In this document: positions 51,185 to 60,262 of the stretch, in pieces
How the letters are laid out: each line of letters opens with the position of its first letter
Numbering within the stretch: the first letter of the stretch is position 1
Assembly: GCF_018070345.1 (NCBI RefSeq)
Contig: NZ_JAGPXX010000030.1
Span: 18,125-82,124 of the forward strand
Length of the DNA stretch: 64,000 nt
Direction of reading: 5' to 3'
Source of the DNA: Streptomyces sp. F63
Lineage (GTDB): Bacteria; Actinomycetota; Actinomycetes; Streptomycetales; Streptomycetaceae
The notes under the pieces: model-generated
Database searches by the model: none
Told to the model about the DNA's origin: nothing
The model's input: only the letters and a program-made list of their open reading frames with translations
Program-made: the position numbers and the translations under genes

Positions 51185-52578
51185 GCCCGCTCCCGTTCGG
51201 AGTCGCCGCTGTCGGCCCGGCTGACGGCGGCGACCGCCTTGGGGTCGAGGTCGAAGAGTTCACGCAGTGCCTCGGCGTACCCGGCGCCGCCGGGCTCGCC
51301 CGCGAGCTGCTTGACCCGCACGGTGGGCGCGTGCAGGAGCTTGTCGACGACACGGCGCACGGTCTGGGTGATCTCGGCGCGCTCCTTGTCGTCCAGGCCG
51401 GGCAGCCGGCCGTTGAGCCGGGCCATCTCGCTCCGGACCACATCGGCGGCCATGGTGCGCAGGGCCACCACGGTGGGGGTGATGTGGGCGGCCCGCTGCG
51501 CGGCGCCGAAGGCCGCGACCTCCTCGGACACGATGGCCCGCACCCGGTCGACGTCGGCGGCCATCGGCGCGTCGGCGGAGGCCTCGGCGAGGGTCTCGAT
51601 GTCCACGAGCCGTACGCCCCGGACGCGGTGCGCGGCGGGGTCGATGTCGCGGGGCATCGCCAGGTCCAGCAGCCGCAGCCCGGGACCGTCCTGCGCGGCC
51701 TGCCCGTTCCGCGCGGCGAGGGCGTCCCGGAGATCGTCGGCGGTCAGGACGAGGCCGGTGGCGCCGGTGCAGGAGACGACGACGTCGGCCCGCGCCAGCT
51801 CACCCGGGACGCTCTCCATGGGGACGGCACGCGCGGCCGGTCCGGCGGCGGCCCCGGCCGCGGGGGCCGTCCGCTGCTCGGCCAGCCCGGCCGCGAGCCG
51901 CTCGGCCCGCTCCAGGGTGCGGTTGGCGACCGCGATCTCGCGGACGCCCGCGCGCGCGAGCGTCGTGGCCGCCAGGGAGGACATCGAGCCGGCGCCGATG
52001 ACCAGCGCCCGCTTGCCCGCGGCCCAGTCGGTGACCTCGGCGGCCCCTTCCGCGGTGGCGAGCTCGGCGAGGCCGAAGGTGACGAGCGACTGCCCGGCCC
52101 GGTCGATCCCCGTCTCGCTGTGGGCCCGCTTGCCAACCCGCAGAGCCTGCTGGAAGAGGTCGTTGAGCAGCCGTCCGGCGGTGTGCAGCTCCTGGCCGAG
52201 GGCGAGCGCGTCCTTGATCTGGCCGAGGATCTGGCCCTCGCCGACGACCATCGAGTCCAGTCCGCAGGCCACCGAGAAGAGGTGGTGAACGGCCCGGTCC
52301 TCGTAGTGGACGTAGAGATACGGGGTGAGCTCGTCCAGTCCGACACCGCTGTGCACGGCGAGCTGGGTGGACAGCTCGGCGACCCCGGCGTGGAACTTGT
52401 CCACGTCGGCGTAGAGCTCTATGCGGTTGCAGGTGGAGAGCAGCGCGGCTTCCGCGGCCGGCTCGGCGGTGAGCGCGTCCTGCAGCAGCTTGCCGCGCGC
52501 CTCGGGAGCCAGGGCGGCCCGCTCCAGCACGCTGACCGGCGCGCTGCGGTGGCTCAGACCGACGACCAGGAGACTCAT
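51181..52578 (-). CDS. hemA: glutamyl-tRNA reductase
   Basis: A 465-residue GluTR, first committed enzyme of C5 heme synthesis. MSLLVVGLSHRSAPVSVLER and the catalytic cysteine in LLSTCNRIELYA are at the N-terminus, VACGLDSMVVGEGQILGQIK follows, and the NADPH domain has VIGAGSMSSLAA. Its product is used by HemL (9.6-10.9 kb). The ATG overlaps the rex stop (ATGA), so the heme genes follow redox control by Rex. Confidence 0.96.
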   Translation of the reverse strand: MSLLVVGLSHRSAPVSVLERAALAPEARGKLLQDALTAEPAAEAALLSTCNRIELYADVDKFHAGVAELSTQLAVHSGVGLDELTPYLYVHYEDRAVHHLFSVACGLDSMVVGEGQILGQIKDALALGQELHTAGRLLNDLFQQALRVGKRAHSETGIDRAGQSLVTFGLAELATAEGAAEVTDWAAGKRALVIGAGSMSSLAATTLARAGVREIAVANRTLERAERLAAGLAEQRTAPAAGAAAGPAARAVPMESVPGELARADVVVSCTGATGLVLTADDLRDALAARNGQAAQDGPGLRLLDLAMPRDIDPAAHRVRGVRLVDIETLAEASADAPMAADVDRVRAIVSEEVAAFGAAQRAAHITPTVVALRTMAADVVRSEMARLNGRLPGLDDKERAEITQTVRRVVDKLLHAPTVRVKQLAGEPGGAGYAEALRELFDLDPKAVAAVSRADSGDSERERA

Positions 52579-53339
52579 GCCGGCATCACGGCGGGAACGT
52601 CCCCGTCGGGTCCCTTTCCGCCACCGGTTCCTCCGCGCACGGCGGGTGCCGGGGGCGCGGGTGCGGCCATGGCCTCCTCGCCGGCCTTGCGCTGCTCGTG
52701 GAAGGCGAGGATCTGCAGCTCTATGGAGAGGTCGACCTTGCGCACGTCCACCCCGTCGGGGACGGAGAGGACGGTGGGCGCGAAGTTGAGGATCGAGGTG
52801 ACGCCGGCCGCGACGAGCCGGTCGCAGACCTGCTGGGCGGCGCCGGCGGGGGTCGCGATGACGCCGATCGAGACGCCGTTGTCCTCGATGATCGCCTCGA
52901 GTTCGTCGGTGTGCTTCACCGGCAGTCCGGCCACGGGCTTGCCCGCCATGGACGGGTCGGCGTCGATGAGCGCGGCGACGCGGAACCCGCGGGAGGCGAA
53001 GCCACCGTAGTTGGCGAGTGCGGCGCCCAGGTTGCCGATACCGACGATCACGACCGGCCAGTCCTGCGTCAGGCCCAGTTCGCGCGAGATCTGGTAGACG
53101 AGGTACTCGACGTCGTAGCCCACGCCCCGGGTGCCGTAGGAGCCGAGGTAGGAGAAGTCCTTGCGCAGCTTCGCCGAGTTGACCCCGGCCGCGGCCGCGA
53201 GCTCCTCCGATGAGACCGTGGGAACCGAGCGCTCGGACAGAGCCGTCAGAGCACGCAGGTACAGCGGAAGACGGGCGACGGTGGCCTCGGGAATCCCTCG
53301 GCTTCGAGTCGCCGGTCGGTGCGTTCGGCCAGTTGCCAC
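52575..53339 (-). CDS. rex: redox-sensing transcriptional repressor Rex
   Basis: A 254-residue Rex. The winged-helix part contains RSRGIPEATVARLPLYLRAL and NSAKLRKDFSYLGSYGTRGV; the Rossmann domain has VVIVGIGNLGAALANYGGFA, binding NADH/NAD+. High NADH releases Rex from its operators. The GTG at 53339 has AGGAG 5 nt upstream and gives the well-known N-terminus MATGRTHRPATRSRG; the upstream open frame is not coding. It is first in the operon rex-hemA-hemC-hemD-hemB, with its own operator upstream at 53414. Confidence 0.97.
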   Translation of the reverse strand: MATGRTHRPATRSRGIPEATVARLPLYLRALTALSERSVPTVSSEELAAAAGVNSAKLRKDFSYLGSYGTRGVGYDVEYLVYQISRELGLTQDWPVVIVGIGNLGAALANYGGFASRGFRVAALIDADPSMAGKPVAGLPVKHTDELEAIIEDNGVSIGVIATPAGAAQQVCDRLVAAGVTSILNFAPTVLSVPDGVDVRKVDLSIELQILAFHEQRKAGEEAMAAPAPPAPAVRGGTGGGKGPDGDVPAVMPA

Positions 53340-53413
53340 GGTGCTCCTGCGGGTAGAGCGAGGCTGTGGGCGGCCACGCCTCCGCGGACCGCCCCGTCTC
53401 TTGCAGGCTATGT

Positions 53414-53435
53414 CTTTGTGAACGTGTGCACAAAG
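53414..53435 (-). promoter_or_regulatory. Rex operator (ROP site)
   Basis: CTTTGTGAACGTGTGCACAAAG is an almost perfect palindrome matching the published Streptomyces Rex operator (TGTGAACGCGTTCACA type). It lies about 75 bp upstream of the rex GTG and predicts autoregulation with the heme genes. The rest of 53340-53775 holds no gene. Confidence 0.88.
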
Positions 53436-53775
53436 ATGGTGTCCGTTTTGTCCGCGCAAAGTGATCGGGCTCACGCGATGGAATCGCGCCACCCGGGAAC
53501 CGGACGCGGCCCTCACCGCGCCTTCACCTCGCGTCACCCACGGGGGCACCGGCTCACCACTCCTCGCCACTCCGCCCCCGAGCGCACCGGAACGGGCCCC
53601 GATGCTAGTGGAGTGCCGGGCCCGTTCCCACCCGTCGCACGGCACCGAAAACCCGGGCCCGGCACGGCTCCACCGGCGGCGGGACGGGGCGGCGGCGGTG
53701 CCGAAGCGGGCGGGACGGGAGGCCGGCGGGCCACCGGGCCGCGCGGCGCCGCGCCCGCCCGGCACAATGCAGTCC

Positions 53776-54051
53776 ATGAGCCCACTGCTGCGCCGTTCCC
53801 ACCGCGACCCGGCCGACCGCGTCGTCACCCTGATCGGCAAGCCAGGTTGCCATCTGTGCGACGACGCCCGTGACGTGATCAGCACCGTCTGCGGGGAAGT
53901 CGGAGCCACCTGGGAGGAGAAGGACATCACCCGGGACGAGGAGTTGTACCGCCTGTACTGGGAGCAGATCCCGGTGGTGCTGGTGGACGGCGCCCAGCAC
54001 GACTTCTGGCGGGTGAACCCGGACCGGCTGCGGAAGGCCCTGCGCGGCTGA
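53776..54051 (+). CDS. glutaredoxin-like (DUF836) protein
   Basis: A 91-residue thioredoxin-fold protein: DRVVTLIGKPGCHLCDDARD with a CxxC (GCHLC) active site, then IPVVLVDGAQHDFWRVNPDR with the cis-proline. It is of the short glutaredoxin/NrdH-like class often found beside rex in Streptomyces. ATGs at 53767 and 53776 are both possible; the second gives the conserved start MSPLLRR. It is divergent from rex. Confidence 0.85.
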   Translation: MSPLLRRSHRDPADRVVTLIGKPGCHLCDDARDVISTVCGEVGATWEEKDITRDEELYRLYWEQIPVVLVDGAQHDFWRVNPDRLRKALRG

Positions 54052-54201
54052 GGCGGTCCGGACGCCCGGCCGGCGGCCCGCGGCCCGGAGCACCGCTGCC
54101 GGACCCACTCTCCGGGCCTGTCGCACCCCCGCCGGCGGATGTTCACGCGGCGCAATTCTCCCGACTCCGGGAGGGCATGATCAGTGGCTATGCTCGTCGG
54201 C

Positions 54202-55131
54202 ATGGCCTCTCTGGGATGGCTCCCCCGCCGCAAGCGCTCCGTCACGGCCCGCAGCGTGCTGGCCGGCGAGGCGGCCGCGGAGGCCGCCCGCAAGACGTCA
54301 CAGGTGGCCGAGGGCGCCGAGGCCGCCGCGGAGGCCGAGCCGGAGTTCCCCGTCGTCGGTGACGTCCGCGCGGCGGCGTTCTTCGATCTGGACAACACCG
54401 TCATGCAGGGCGCGGCGCTGTTCCACTTCGGCCGCGGCCTCTACAAGCGGCAGTTCTTCAGCAAGCGGGAACTCGCCCGGTTCGCCTGGCAGCAGACGTG
54501 GTTCCGGCTGGCGGGTGTCGAGGACCCGGCCCACATGGAGGACGCCCGCGAGAGCGCGCTGTCCATCGTCCGCGGGCACCACGTCTCCGAACTCATGGAG
54601 ATGGGCGAGGAGATCTACGACGAGTACATGGCCGGCCGGATCTGGCCCGGCACCCGGGCACTGGCCCAGGCCCATCTCGACGCGGGCCAGAAGGTGTGGC
54701 TGGTCACCGCCGCCCCGGTGGAGGCCGCCACGATCATCGCCCGCAGGCTGGGGCTCACCGGCGCGCTGGGCACGGTCGCCGAGTCCGTCGACGGCGTCTA
54801 CACCGGCCGGCTGGTGGGCGAGCCGCTGCACGGCCCGGCCAAGGCGGAGGCGGTACGGGCGCTGGCGCTCGCGGAGTGCCTGGACCTGGCGCGCTGCGCC
54901 GCGTACAGCGACTCGCACAACGACATCCCGATGCTCTCGATCGTCGGGTATCCGTACGCGATCAATCCGGACACCAAGCTGAAGCGGCACGCCCGGGAGC
55001 ACGACTGGCGGCTGCGGGACTACCGCACGGCCCGCAAGGCCGCCAAGGTCGGCATCCCGGCGGCCGCCGGCGTGGGAGCCCTCGCGGGCGGGGCCGCGGC
55101 CGCCGCCGCACTGCACCGACGCCGGCGGTAG
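54202..55131 (+). CDS. HAD-superfamily IB phosphatase (SerB-like)
   Basis: A 309-residue HAD-IB hydrolase. The nucleophile motif is AAAFFDLDNTVMQGAALFHF, motif II is VWLVTAAPVEAATI, and motif III/IV CAAYSDSHNDIPMLSIVG. The N-terminal 45 residues and the Ala/Arg-rich C-terminus, with a short hydrophobic stretch (AAAGVGALAGGAAAAAAL), suggest a membrane association. The start is uncertain: GTG 54184, ATG 54190 and ATG 54202 are in frame; 54202 gives MASLGWL. Substrate unknown. It lies upstream of bldN, a conserved order in Streptomyces. Confidence 0.88.
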   Translation: MASLGWLPRRKRSVTARSVLAGEAAAEAARKTSQVAEGAEAAAEAEPEFPVVGDVRAAAFFDLDNTVMQGAALFHFGRGLYKRQFFSKRELARFAWQQTWFRLAGVEDPAHMEDARESALSIVRGHHVSELMEMGEEIYDEYMAGRIWPGTRALAQAHLDAGQKVWLVTAAPVEAATIIARRLGLTGALGTVAESVDGVYTGRLVGEPLHGPAKAEAVRALALAECLDLARCAAYSDSHNDIPMLSIVGYPYAINPDTKLKRHAREHDWRLRDYRTARKAAKVGIPAAAGVGALAGGAAAAAALHRRRR

Positions 55132-55269
55132 CGGCGCCCCGCCCGGCCCCGCCGGAGCCGCGCCCGCTCGCGCCGGAACCGAACCGGAATCCGCGCATCA
55201 CCATATCCCGCACCGGAATCGGACAGAAGGTGCAGAAAAACAGTCAGACTCCGCGCCTCGTTCGATATT

Positions 55270-55339
55270 TGATCGATCAGCATTCCATAACGCACGGGAA
55301 CTAATCGGCGATTTGAGCAACTAGGCGTAGCACTGCCTA
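55270..55339. promoter_or_regulatory. dyad elements in the bldN leader
   Basis: The AT-richer 313-nt region before bldN contains a perfect TGATCGATCA palindrome (55270-55279) and an interrupted dyad TAGGC-N8-GCCTA (55322-55339). bldN is a known BldD target in S. coelicolor, but neither dyad is a convincing BldD box. They are listed as candidate operators only. Confidence 0.3.
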
Positions 55340-55445
55340 CACGAAGCGTTATTCTCCTCAGACGCAATACCGGTTCCCACGATCCCCTGCACCGGGTGAA
55401 CGGTTCCGCACTGCACGTGATGGAAGCTCTGCCTCTGGGAGTCCC

Positions 55446-56240
55446 GTGTACCCACATGTCGGGGTTGACGCCTCGGGCCTGGCCACACTCCGCGCCGCGG
55501 TCCTCGACCAGCTGCGCGACCTCGTCCCCTCCGCCTGCGCCGCGCCGGCTCTCGCCGTCCCCGCCTTCGCCCTGCCGTCCATCGCGGCCGGTGTTCCCGC
55601 CGCCGTCAACAGAAGAGTCCCCCTCGCCTCCGGCGCGGCGGGGGCCGGAGGCGGCCGCGCCTCCACCGCCCGGCGCCCCGCGGCCGACGGCGACAGCCGC
55701 CGCATGATGGACCTGGTCGAGCGGGCGCAGGACGGGGAGGCCGAAGCCTTCGGCCGCCTCTACGACCAGTACGCCGACACGGTGTACCGCTACATCTACT
55801 ACCGCGTCGGCAGCAGGGCCACCGCCGAGGACCTCACCAGCGAGACGTTCCTCCGCGCGCTGCGCCGCATCTCCACCTTCACCTGGCAGGGCCGGGACTT
55901 CGGCGCCTGGCTGGTGACCATCGCCCGCAACCTCGTCGCCGACCACTTCAAGTCCAGCCGCTTCCGGCTGGAGATCACCACCGGCGAGATGCTCGACGCC
56001 AACGAGGTGGAACGCAGCCCGGAGGACTCCGTCCTGGAGTCCCTGTCCAACGCCACGCTCCTGGACGCCGTCCGCCGGCTCAACCCCCAGCAGCAGGAGT
56101 GCGTGACTCTCCGCTTCCTCCAGGGCATGTCGGTCGCGGAGACGGCGCGGGCGATGGGCAAGAACGAAGGCGCCATCAAAACCCTGCAATATCGCGCGGT
56201 GCGCACCCTCGCGCGCCTGCTGCCCGAGGACGCCCGCTGA
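55446..56240 (+). CDS. bldN: developmental ECF sigma factor BldN
   Basis: A 264-residue ECF sigma factor with the unusual N-terminal extension of sigma-BldN (residues 1-86, MYPHVGVDASGLATLRAAVL and on), which is removed in S. coelicolor. Region 2 has FGRLYDQYADTVYRYIYYRV and TSETFLRALRRISTFTWQGR; region 4 has LNPQQQECVTLRFLQGMSVA and NEGAIKTLQYRAVRTLARLL. It drives bldM and chaplin/rodlin genes for aerial growth. The GTG start has GGGAG 5 nt upstream. The anti-sigma-type gene follows. Confidence 0.96.
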   Translation: MYPHVGVDASGLATLRAAVLDQLRDLVPSACAAPALAVPAFALPSIAAGVPAAVNRRVPLASGAAGAGGGRASTARRPAADGDSRRMMDLVERAQDGEAEAFGRLYDQYADTVYRYIYYRVGSRATAEDLTSETFLRALRRISTFTWQGRDFGAWLVTIARNLVADHFKSSRFRLEITTGEMLDANEVERSPEDSVLESLSNATLLDAVRRLNPQQQECVTLRFLQGMSVAETARAMGKNEGAIKTLQYRAVRTLARLLPEDAR

Positions 56241-56325
56241 CCGGTCCGGCCCGGCATGCCCCGCCCGCCGGTTCCGCCGGACGGAGCAGCCCACGCCACC
56301 CGGCGTGGAACGGCCGCCGTTCCCG

Positions 56326-56354
56326 CGTAACCCCATCGCGGAGCCGCTCGTTGT
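56326..56354 (+). promoter_or_regulatory. candidate sigma-BldN-type promoter before rsbN
   Basis: CGTAAC (56326-56331), 17 nt, CGTTGT (56349-56354), about 130 nt before the rsbN start. rsbN is reported to be transcribed by sigma-BldN itself in Streptomyces, and these hexamers are compatible with what I recall of its consensus. Not confirmed. Confidence 0.45.
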
Positions 56355-56484
56355 GCGGAATGCAGACTCCCAGCGGTTGCGCCACGCTTGCTACACATCA
56401 CTCTTTCGAGTGGTCGCGCTCAAGTCCGGCAACCGCCCCCATCGGCCCGGGAGTCGCAGCTGATGAGGAGAGGAGGTGCCGCCT

Positions 56485-57699
56485 GTGATCGGATCCGTAT
56501 CGGCGCACCGGCGGGCGAACGCCTTCGCCGAAGCCCTGGACGAGCAGCGGCCCGAACCACCGGCGGACGACCCCGGGCTGGGGAGACTGCTGGCCCTGGC
56601 CACCGGGCTCGGTGAACTGCCGGCGCCCCGGCTGGACCCGGAGGTCAGAACGGTCCAACGGGCCCGGCTGGTCGCCGCCATGGAGACCATGTTCGCCGAC
56701 GGGACCGCGGGCTCCGGGAGCGAGGAGAGCGACGCCGCGCCCGCGCCGGTGCCCGGCCAGCGCTCCGGCGCGCACGCCCGCCACCGGAAGAGACTCGGCA
56801 GGATGCGCCCGCGTTCACGCTGGTCCAAGGGGCTGGCGGCCGGCGGGCTGACGGTGGGCGTCGCGGCCGGGGCGTTCGGCGGAGTGGCCGCCGCCAGCTC
56901 CGACGCGCTGCCCGGCGATTCGCTCTACGGCCTCAAGCGCGGTATGGAGGACCTGAAGCGCGGCATGGCCGAGGACGACCGCGAAACGGGCAAGCTCTAC
57001 CTCGACCAGGCCTCCACCCGGCTGCGCGAGGCCGACCGGCTGATGGAGCGCGGCCGCGCGGGAGATCTGGACGAGGAGTCCCTCGGCGAGATCCGCCGTG
57101 CCCTCGCGGGCATGCGGCACGACGCCGCAGAGGGCCACCGCCTGCTCAGCTCCGTCTACGAGCGGAACGGCTCACTGGCCCCCATCGAGGTGCTGGACTC
57201 CTTCACCCGCGCGCACGGCGAGGGCTGGCGCTCCCTCCGCAGCCGTCTGCCACAGCAGCTCGGGGACGTACGCGACGACGTCACGGCCGTCATGGAAGCC
57301 ATAGAGCGCGAGGTGGACCCGCTGAAGTCCCTGCTCCCCGGCCCTCCGGACACCGGTGATTCCGAGGTCCGGGGCCCCTTCGGCCGTTCCTCGGGCCCGG
57401 CCGGTCCGGAGAGCGGACCCCGGGAGTCGGCAGCACCCCGCACCGGCCCGTCCGAGAGCGGCACGGGCGGAAGCGAACCCTCGCTCTCCGGCCCGGGTTC
57501 CGGCTCCGGCCCCGCGGAGCAGTGGGAGGACGGGCTCATCGGCGGCACGGAAGATCTGCTCGACCCGCCCGAGACCGGCGCTCCGTCCGCCTCCGGCGAC
57601 GGCGGGGAGAACACCCCGCAGGAACCGGACATCACCATCCCGCCCCTGTTCCCGGGCCTGTTCCCGGATTTCGGCCTCGACGAGGACGCCGCGGGCTAG
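56485..57699 (+). CDS. rsbN: DUF5667 membrane protein, probable anti-sigma factor RsbN
   Basis: A 404-residue protein with a cytoplasmic N-terminus (SVSAHRRANAFAEALDEQRP), one transmembrane helix (about residues 115-138, GLAAGGLTVGVAAGAFGGVA) and an external DUF5667 region (LPGDSLYGLKRGMEDLKRGM; LREADRLMERGR) followed by a Ser/Pro/Gly-rich tail. Placement directly after bldN and this architecture match RsbN, which binds sigma-BldN through its N-terminal part. The GTG at 56485 has AGGAGG 8 nt before it. A hairpin overlaps its stop codon. Confidence 0.88.
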   Translation: MIGSVSAHRRANAFAEALDEQRPEPPADDPGLGRLLALATGLGELPAPRLDPEVRTVQRARLVAAMETMFADGTAGSGSEESDAAPAPVPGQRSGAHARHRKRLGRMRPRSRWSKGLAAGGLTVGVAAGAFGGVAAASSDALPGDSLYGLKRGMEDLKRGMAEDDRETGKLYLDQASTRLREADRLMERGRAGDLDEESLGEIRRALAGMRHDAAEGHRLLSSVYERNGSLAPIEVLDSFTRAHGEGWRSLRSRLPQQLGDVRDDVTAVMEAIEREVDPLKSLLPGPPDTGDSEVRGPFGRSSGPAGPESGPRESAAPRTGPSESGTGGSEPSLSGPGSGSGPAEQWEDGLIGGTEDLLDPPETGAPSASGDGGENTPQEPDITIPPLFPGLFPDFGLDEDAAG

Positions 57700-57725
57700 T
57701 GCTGTGACCGGGAAGGTCACAGCAC
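57699..57725 (+). terminator. hairpin at the rsbN stop
   Basis: GTGCTGTGACC (57699-57709) pairs with GGTCACAGCAC (57715-57725), 11-bp stem, 5-nt loop, starting at the last base of the stop codon. Confidence 0.75.
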
Positions 57726-57760
57726 GAGCGGCTTCCCCACGGACGGCACCGCCATGCCGC

Positions 57761-57800
57761 CCCCGGGCCCCTTCCGGCACCCGCCGGAAGGGGCCCGGGG
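57761..57800. terminator. strong bidirectional terminator
   Basis: A perfect 17-bp stem (57761-57777 with 57784-57800, 6-nt loop) lies between the convergent rsbN and acyltransferase genes. Confidence 0.85.
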
Positions 57801-57816
57801 CGTACTACGGCGGACC

Positions 57817-57899
57817 GGCCGGCGCGGGGGCGGCCGGCGCGGAGGGCGGCCGGCGTGGGGGCGGCCGGCGCGGGGGCGGCCGGCGCGGGGGCGGCCGGC
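57817..57899. repeat. 15-bp tandem repeat GGCCGGCGCGGGGGC
   Basis: Five to six units, one with a GA variant and one with a T variant, run up to the stop codon of the acyltransferase gene. Probably a slippage product; it separates the terminator from the coding end. Confidence 0.85.
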
Positions 57900-58981
57900 T
57901 AGAAGAAGACCGAGCGGCGCTCGACCAGCAGCTTGTACAGGGTGTGCTGAATGGTCTCCCGCACCTGGTCGGTGAGGTTGAACATCAGCATCGGGTCCTC
58001 GACGGCCTCGGGCGCGTAACCGTCCGTCGGAATCGGCTCGCCGAACTGGATCGTCCACTTCGTCGGCAGCGGCACGGCGCCCAGAGGGCCGAGCCAGGGG
58101 AAGGTGGGCGTGATCGGGAAATACGGCAGACCCAGCAGCCGGGCGACCGTCCGGGCATTGCCGACCATCGGATAGATCTCCTCCGCACCGACGATCGAAC
58201 ACGGCACGATCGGGACCCCCGCCCGCAGCGCCGTGGAAACGAAGCCGCCCCGTCCGAACCGCTGAAGTTTATAGCGCTCCGAGAAGGGCTTGCCGATGCC
58301 TTTGAAGCCTTCGGGCATCACCCCGACCACCTCGCCGCGTTCCAGCAGCCGCTCGGCGTCCTCGGCGCAGGCGAGCGTGTGACCGGCCTTGCGCGCCAGC
58401 TCGTTGACGACCGGCAGCATGAAGACCAGATCGGCCGCGAGCAACCGCAGGTTCCGGCCCGCCGGGTGGTTGTCGTGGACGGCGACCTGGAGCATCAGAC
58501 CGTCGAGCGGCAGCGTCCCGGAGTGGTTGCAGACGACGAGCGCCCCTCCCTCGGAGGGGATGTTCTCGATGCCCCGCACCTCGACCCGGAAGTACTTGTC
58601 GTACAGCGGCCGCAGGGCCGACATCAGAACGTGCTCGGTGAGGTCCTCGTCGTACCCGAACTCGTCCACCTCGTACTCACCGGTGACGCGGCGGCGGAGG
58701 AACGCCAGGCCCTGCGCGAGGCGGCGTTCCCAACCGTCGGCTCCGCGGCCCCGGGACGGTGACTCCTCCGGCGGGCCCTCGGCTCCGCCGTCCCCCTCCC
58801 CGTGTCCGTCACCGCCGTCACCGGCTCCGTTCCCACCGGGAACGGCACTCAGCGGCGCCTCGCCCGCCTCCGGGCCGCCGGCGTCGGTGGCCCTTCTCCG
58901 CCCGGTGCGGCGTCGCGCCGAACGCTCACCCGCCCCTCGGGGCCGGTCCTCACCGAACGGGATGACCTTGGCGTCCGCCAT
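57899..58981 (-). CDS. PlsC-type lysophospholipid acyltransferase family protein
   Basis: A 360-residue protein. The N-terminal 85 residues are disordered, rich in Gly/Glu/Arg/Asp. The acyltransferase domain has the catalytic HX4D motif in VVCNHSGTLPLDGLML, the glycerol-phosphate-binding PEGFKGIGKPFSER, and VPIVPCSIVGAEEIYP. It would acylate a lysophospholipid or related acceptor. It directly follows the epimerase gene (15-nt gap), so the two form an operon. Start ATG 58981. Confidence 0.9.
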   Translation of the reverse strand: MADAKVIPFGEDRPRGAGERSARRRTGRRRATDAGGPEAGEAPLSAVPGGNGAGDGGDGHGEGDGGAEGPPEESPSRGRGADGWERRLAQGLAFLRRRVTGEYEVDEFGYDEDLTEHVLMSALRPLYDKYFRVEVRGIENIPSEGGALVVCNHSGTLPLDGLMLQVAVHDNHPAGRNLRLLAADLVFMLPVVNELARKAGHTLACAEDAERLLERGEVVGVMPEGFKGIGKPFSERYKLQRFGRGGFVSTALRAGVPIVPCSIVGAEEIYPMVGNARTVARLLGLPYFPITPTFPWLGPLGAVPLPTKWTIQFGEPIPTDGYAPEAVEDPMLMFNLTDQVRETIQHTLYKLLVERRSVFF

Positions 58982-58995
58982 GCTGGCTGTGCTCC

Positions 58996-60102
58996 TCAGG
59001 TGGCGTGGGATCGATGGTGGCCGTCACCGCCCGCGGCATCCGCCGGCTGGTCCAGCAGCGCCTCGGCGACACGGTCGACGGCATGGGCCAGCCGCTCCGG
59101 CGGCAGGAGGCCGGGCGTCCGGCTGTGCACGAAGTCGGCGAAGGTCTCGGCCGTCGAGTACGCGGGCTCGAAGCCGAGGGTCTGCCGCATCTCGGTGGTG
59201 CGCACGACCCGTCCGTGGGTGAGCAGCCGGACCTGCTCGGGCGAGAAGTCCGTCATGCCGACGACCCGCAGGGCCGAACGCACCCAGGCGAGGGCCGGCA
59301 GCAGCAGCGGCAGGGTCGGCCTGCCCAGCCTGCGGGCGGCCTGCGACAGCAGCAGCACACCGTCGCCCGCGATGTTGAACGTACCGCTGTTGAGGGTGCC
59401 CCGCCGGGGCTCGGAGGACGCGATCCGCAGCACCTCCATCACATCGTCCTCGTGGACGAACTGGAGCCGCGGGTCGTATCCGAGGACGGTCGGCAGCACC
59501 GGGAGGGAGAAGTACTCGGCGAGGGGGGTGTCGGCGTGCGGCCCGAGGATGTTGGCGAAGCGCAGCACGCACACCGCCACATCGGGACGCCGCCGGGCGA
59601 AGCCGCGGACATACCCCTCGACCTCGACGGTGTCCTTGGCGAAGCCTCCGCTGGGCAGCGACTTGGGCGGAGTGGACTCGTCGAAGACGGCGGGGTCGCG
59701 CGGCGCCGAACCGTACACATTGGTGCTGGACTTCACCACGAGCCGCTGCACGGACGGCGCCTTCTGGCAGGCGCCGAGCAGCTGCATCGTGCCGATGACG
59801 TTGGTCTCCTTGAGCACGGCCCGGCCCCGGGGGTTCCTGCCGGAGCCGACTCCGAAAGTGGGGGCCGGCGTGCCGGTGACGTCCAGGTGGACGACCGTGT
59901 CGACGGCATACTCGGCGAGCACCCTCGCGATGGTGGGCTGCCGGATGTCGGCCTGTACGAACTCGGCCCCGCCCAAGTGGCGTTCGGGCTGCACGGAGTC
60001 CACGGCGATCACCCGGGCGACGTCGGGCTCCCGCTGGACGCGCCGTACGAAGCGGCCCGCGAGTTGCCTGCCGGCACCGGTGACGAGCACGACCCTGCCC
60101 AA
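58996..60102 (-). CDS. NAD-dependent epimerase/dehydratase (extended SDR)
   Basis: A 368-residue extended SDR. It starts with GRVVLVTGAGRQLAGRFVRR, a dinucleotide-binding TGxxxxxxG motif; SSTNVYGSAPRDPAVFDEST and the VLRFANILGP segment follow. The classical YxxxK is altered, and the active lysine may be in GGFAKDTVEVEGY. The TTG at 60102 was chosen because it gives the conserved start and no ATG/GTG lies between it and the fold; further upstream in-frame sequence is not family-like. Function unknown; operon with the acyltransferase suggests lipid or envelope metabolism. Confidence 0.85.
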   Translation of the reverse strand: MGRVVLVTGAGRQLAGRFVRRVQREPDVARVIAVDSVQPERHLGGAEFVQADIRQPTIARVLAEYAVDTVVHLDVTGTPAPTFGVGSGRNPRGRAVLKETNVIGTMQLLGACQKAPSVQRLVVKSSTNVYGSAPRDPAVFDESTPPKSLPSGGFAKDTVEVEGYVRGFARRRPDVAVCVLRFANILGPHADTPLAEYFSLPVLPTVLGYDPRLQFVHEDDVMEVLRIASSEPRRGTLNSGTFNIAGDGVLLLSQAARRLGRPTLPLLLPALAWVRSALRVVGMTDFSPEQVRLLTHGRVVRTTEMRQTLGFEPAYSTAETFADFVHSRTPGLLPPERLAHAVDRVAEALLDQPADAAGGDGHHRSHAT

Positions 60103-60262
60103 TATCCGCGCCTTCCTTCCGACCGTGGTCAGGCTGTGAGGATTCTGTCGGTCACCGTATCCCCTGGTTGTCGCCCTGTGATGTCCCCCGGCACGGGAAG
60201 GGTCCATTTCCGGAACAGGGCGTCCCGTCCGGATCTCACGGGCCACCCCCGTGAAACAGCAG

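Noticed and set aside
55322..55339. BldD box before bldN
   Set aside because: The dyad TAGGC-N8-GCCTA does not fit the BldD consensus I remember, so it is kept only as an unassigned dyad.
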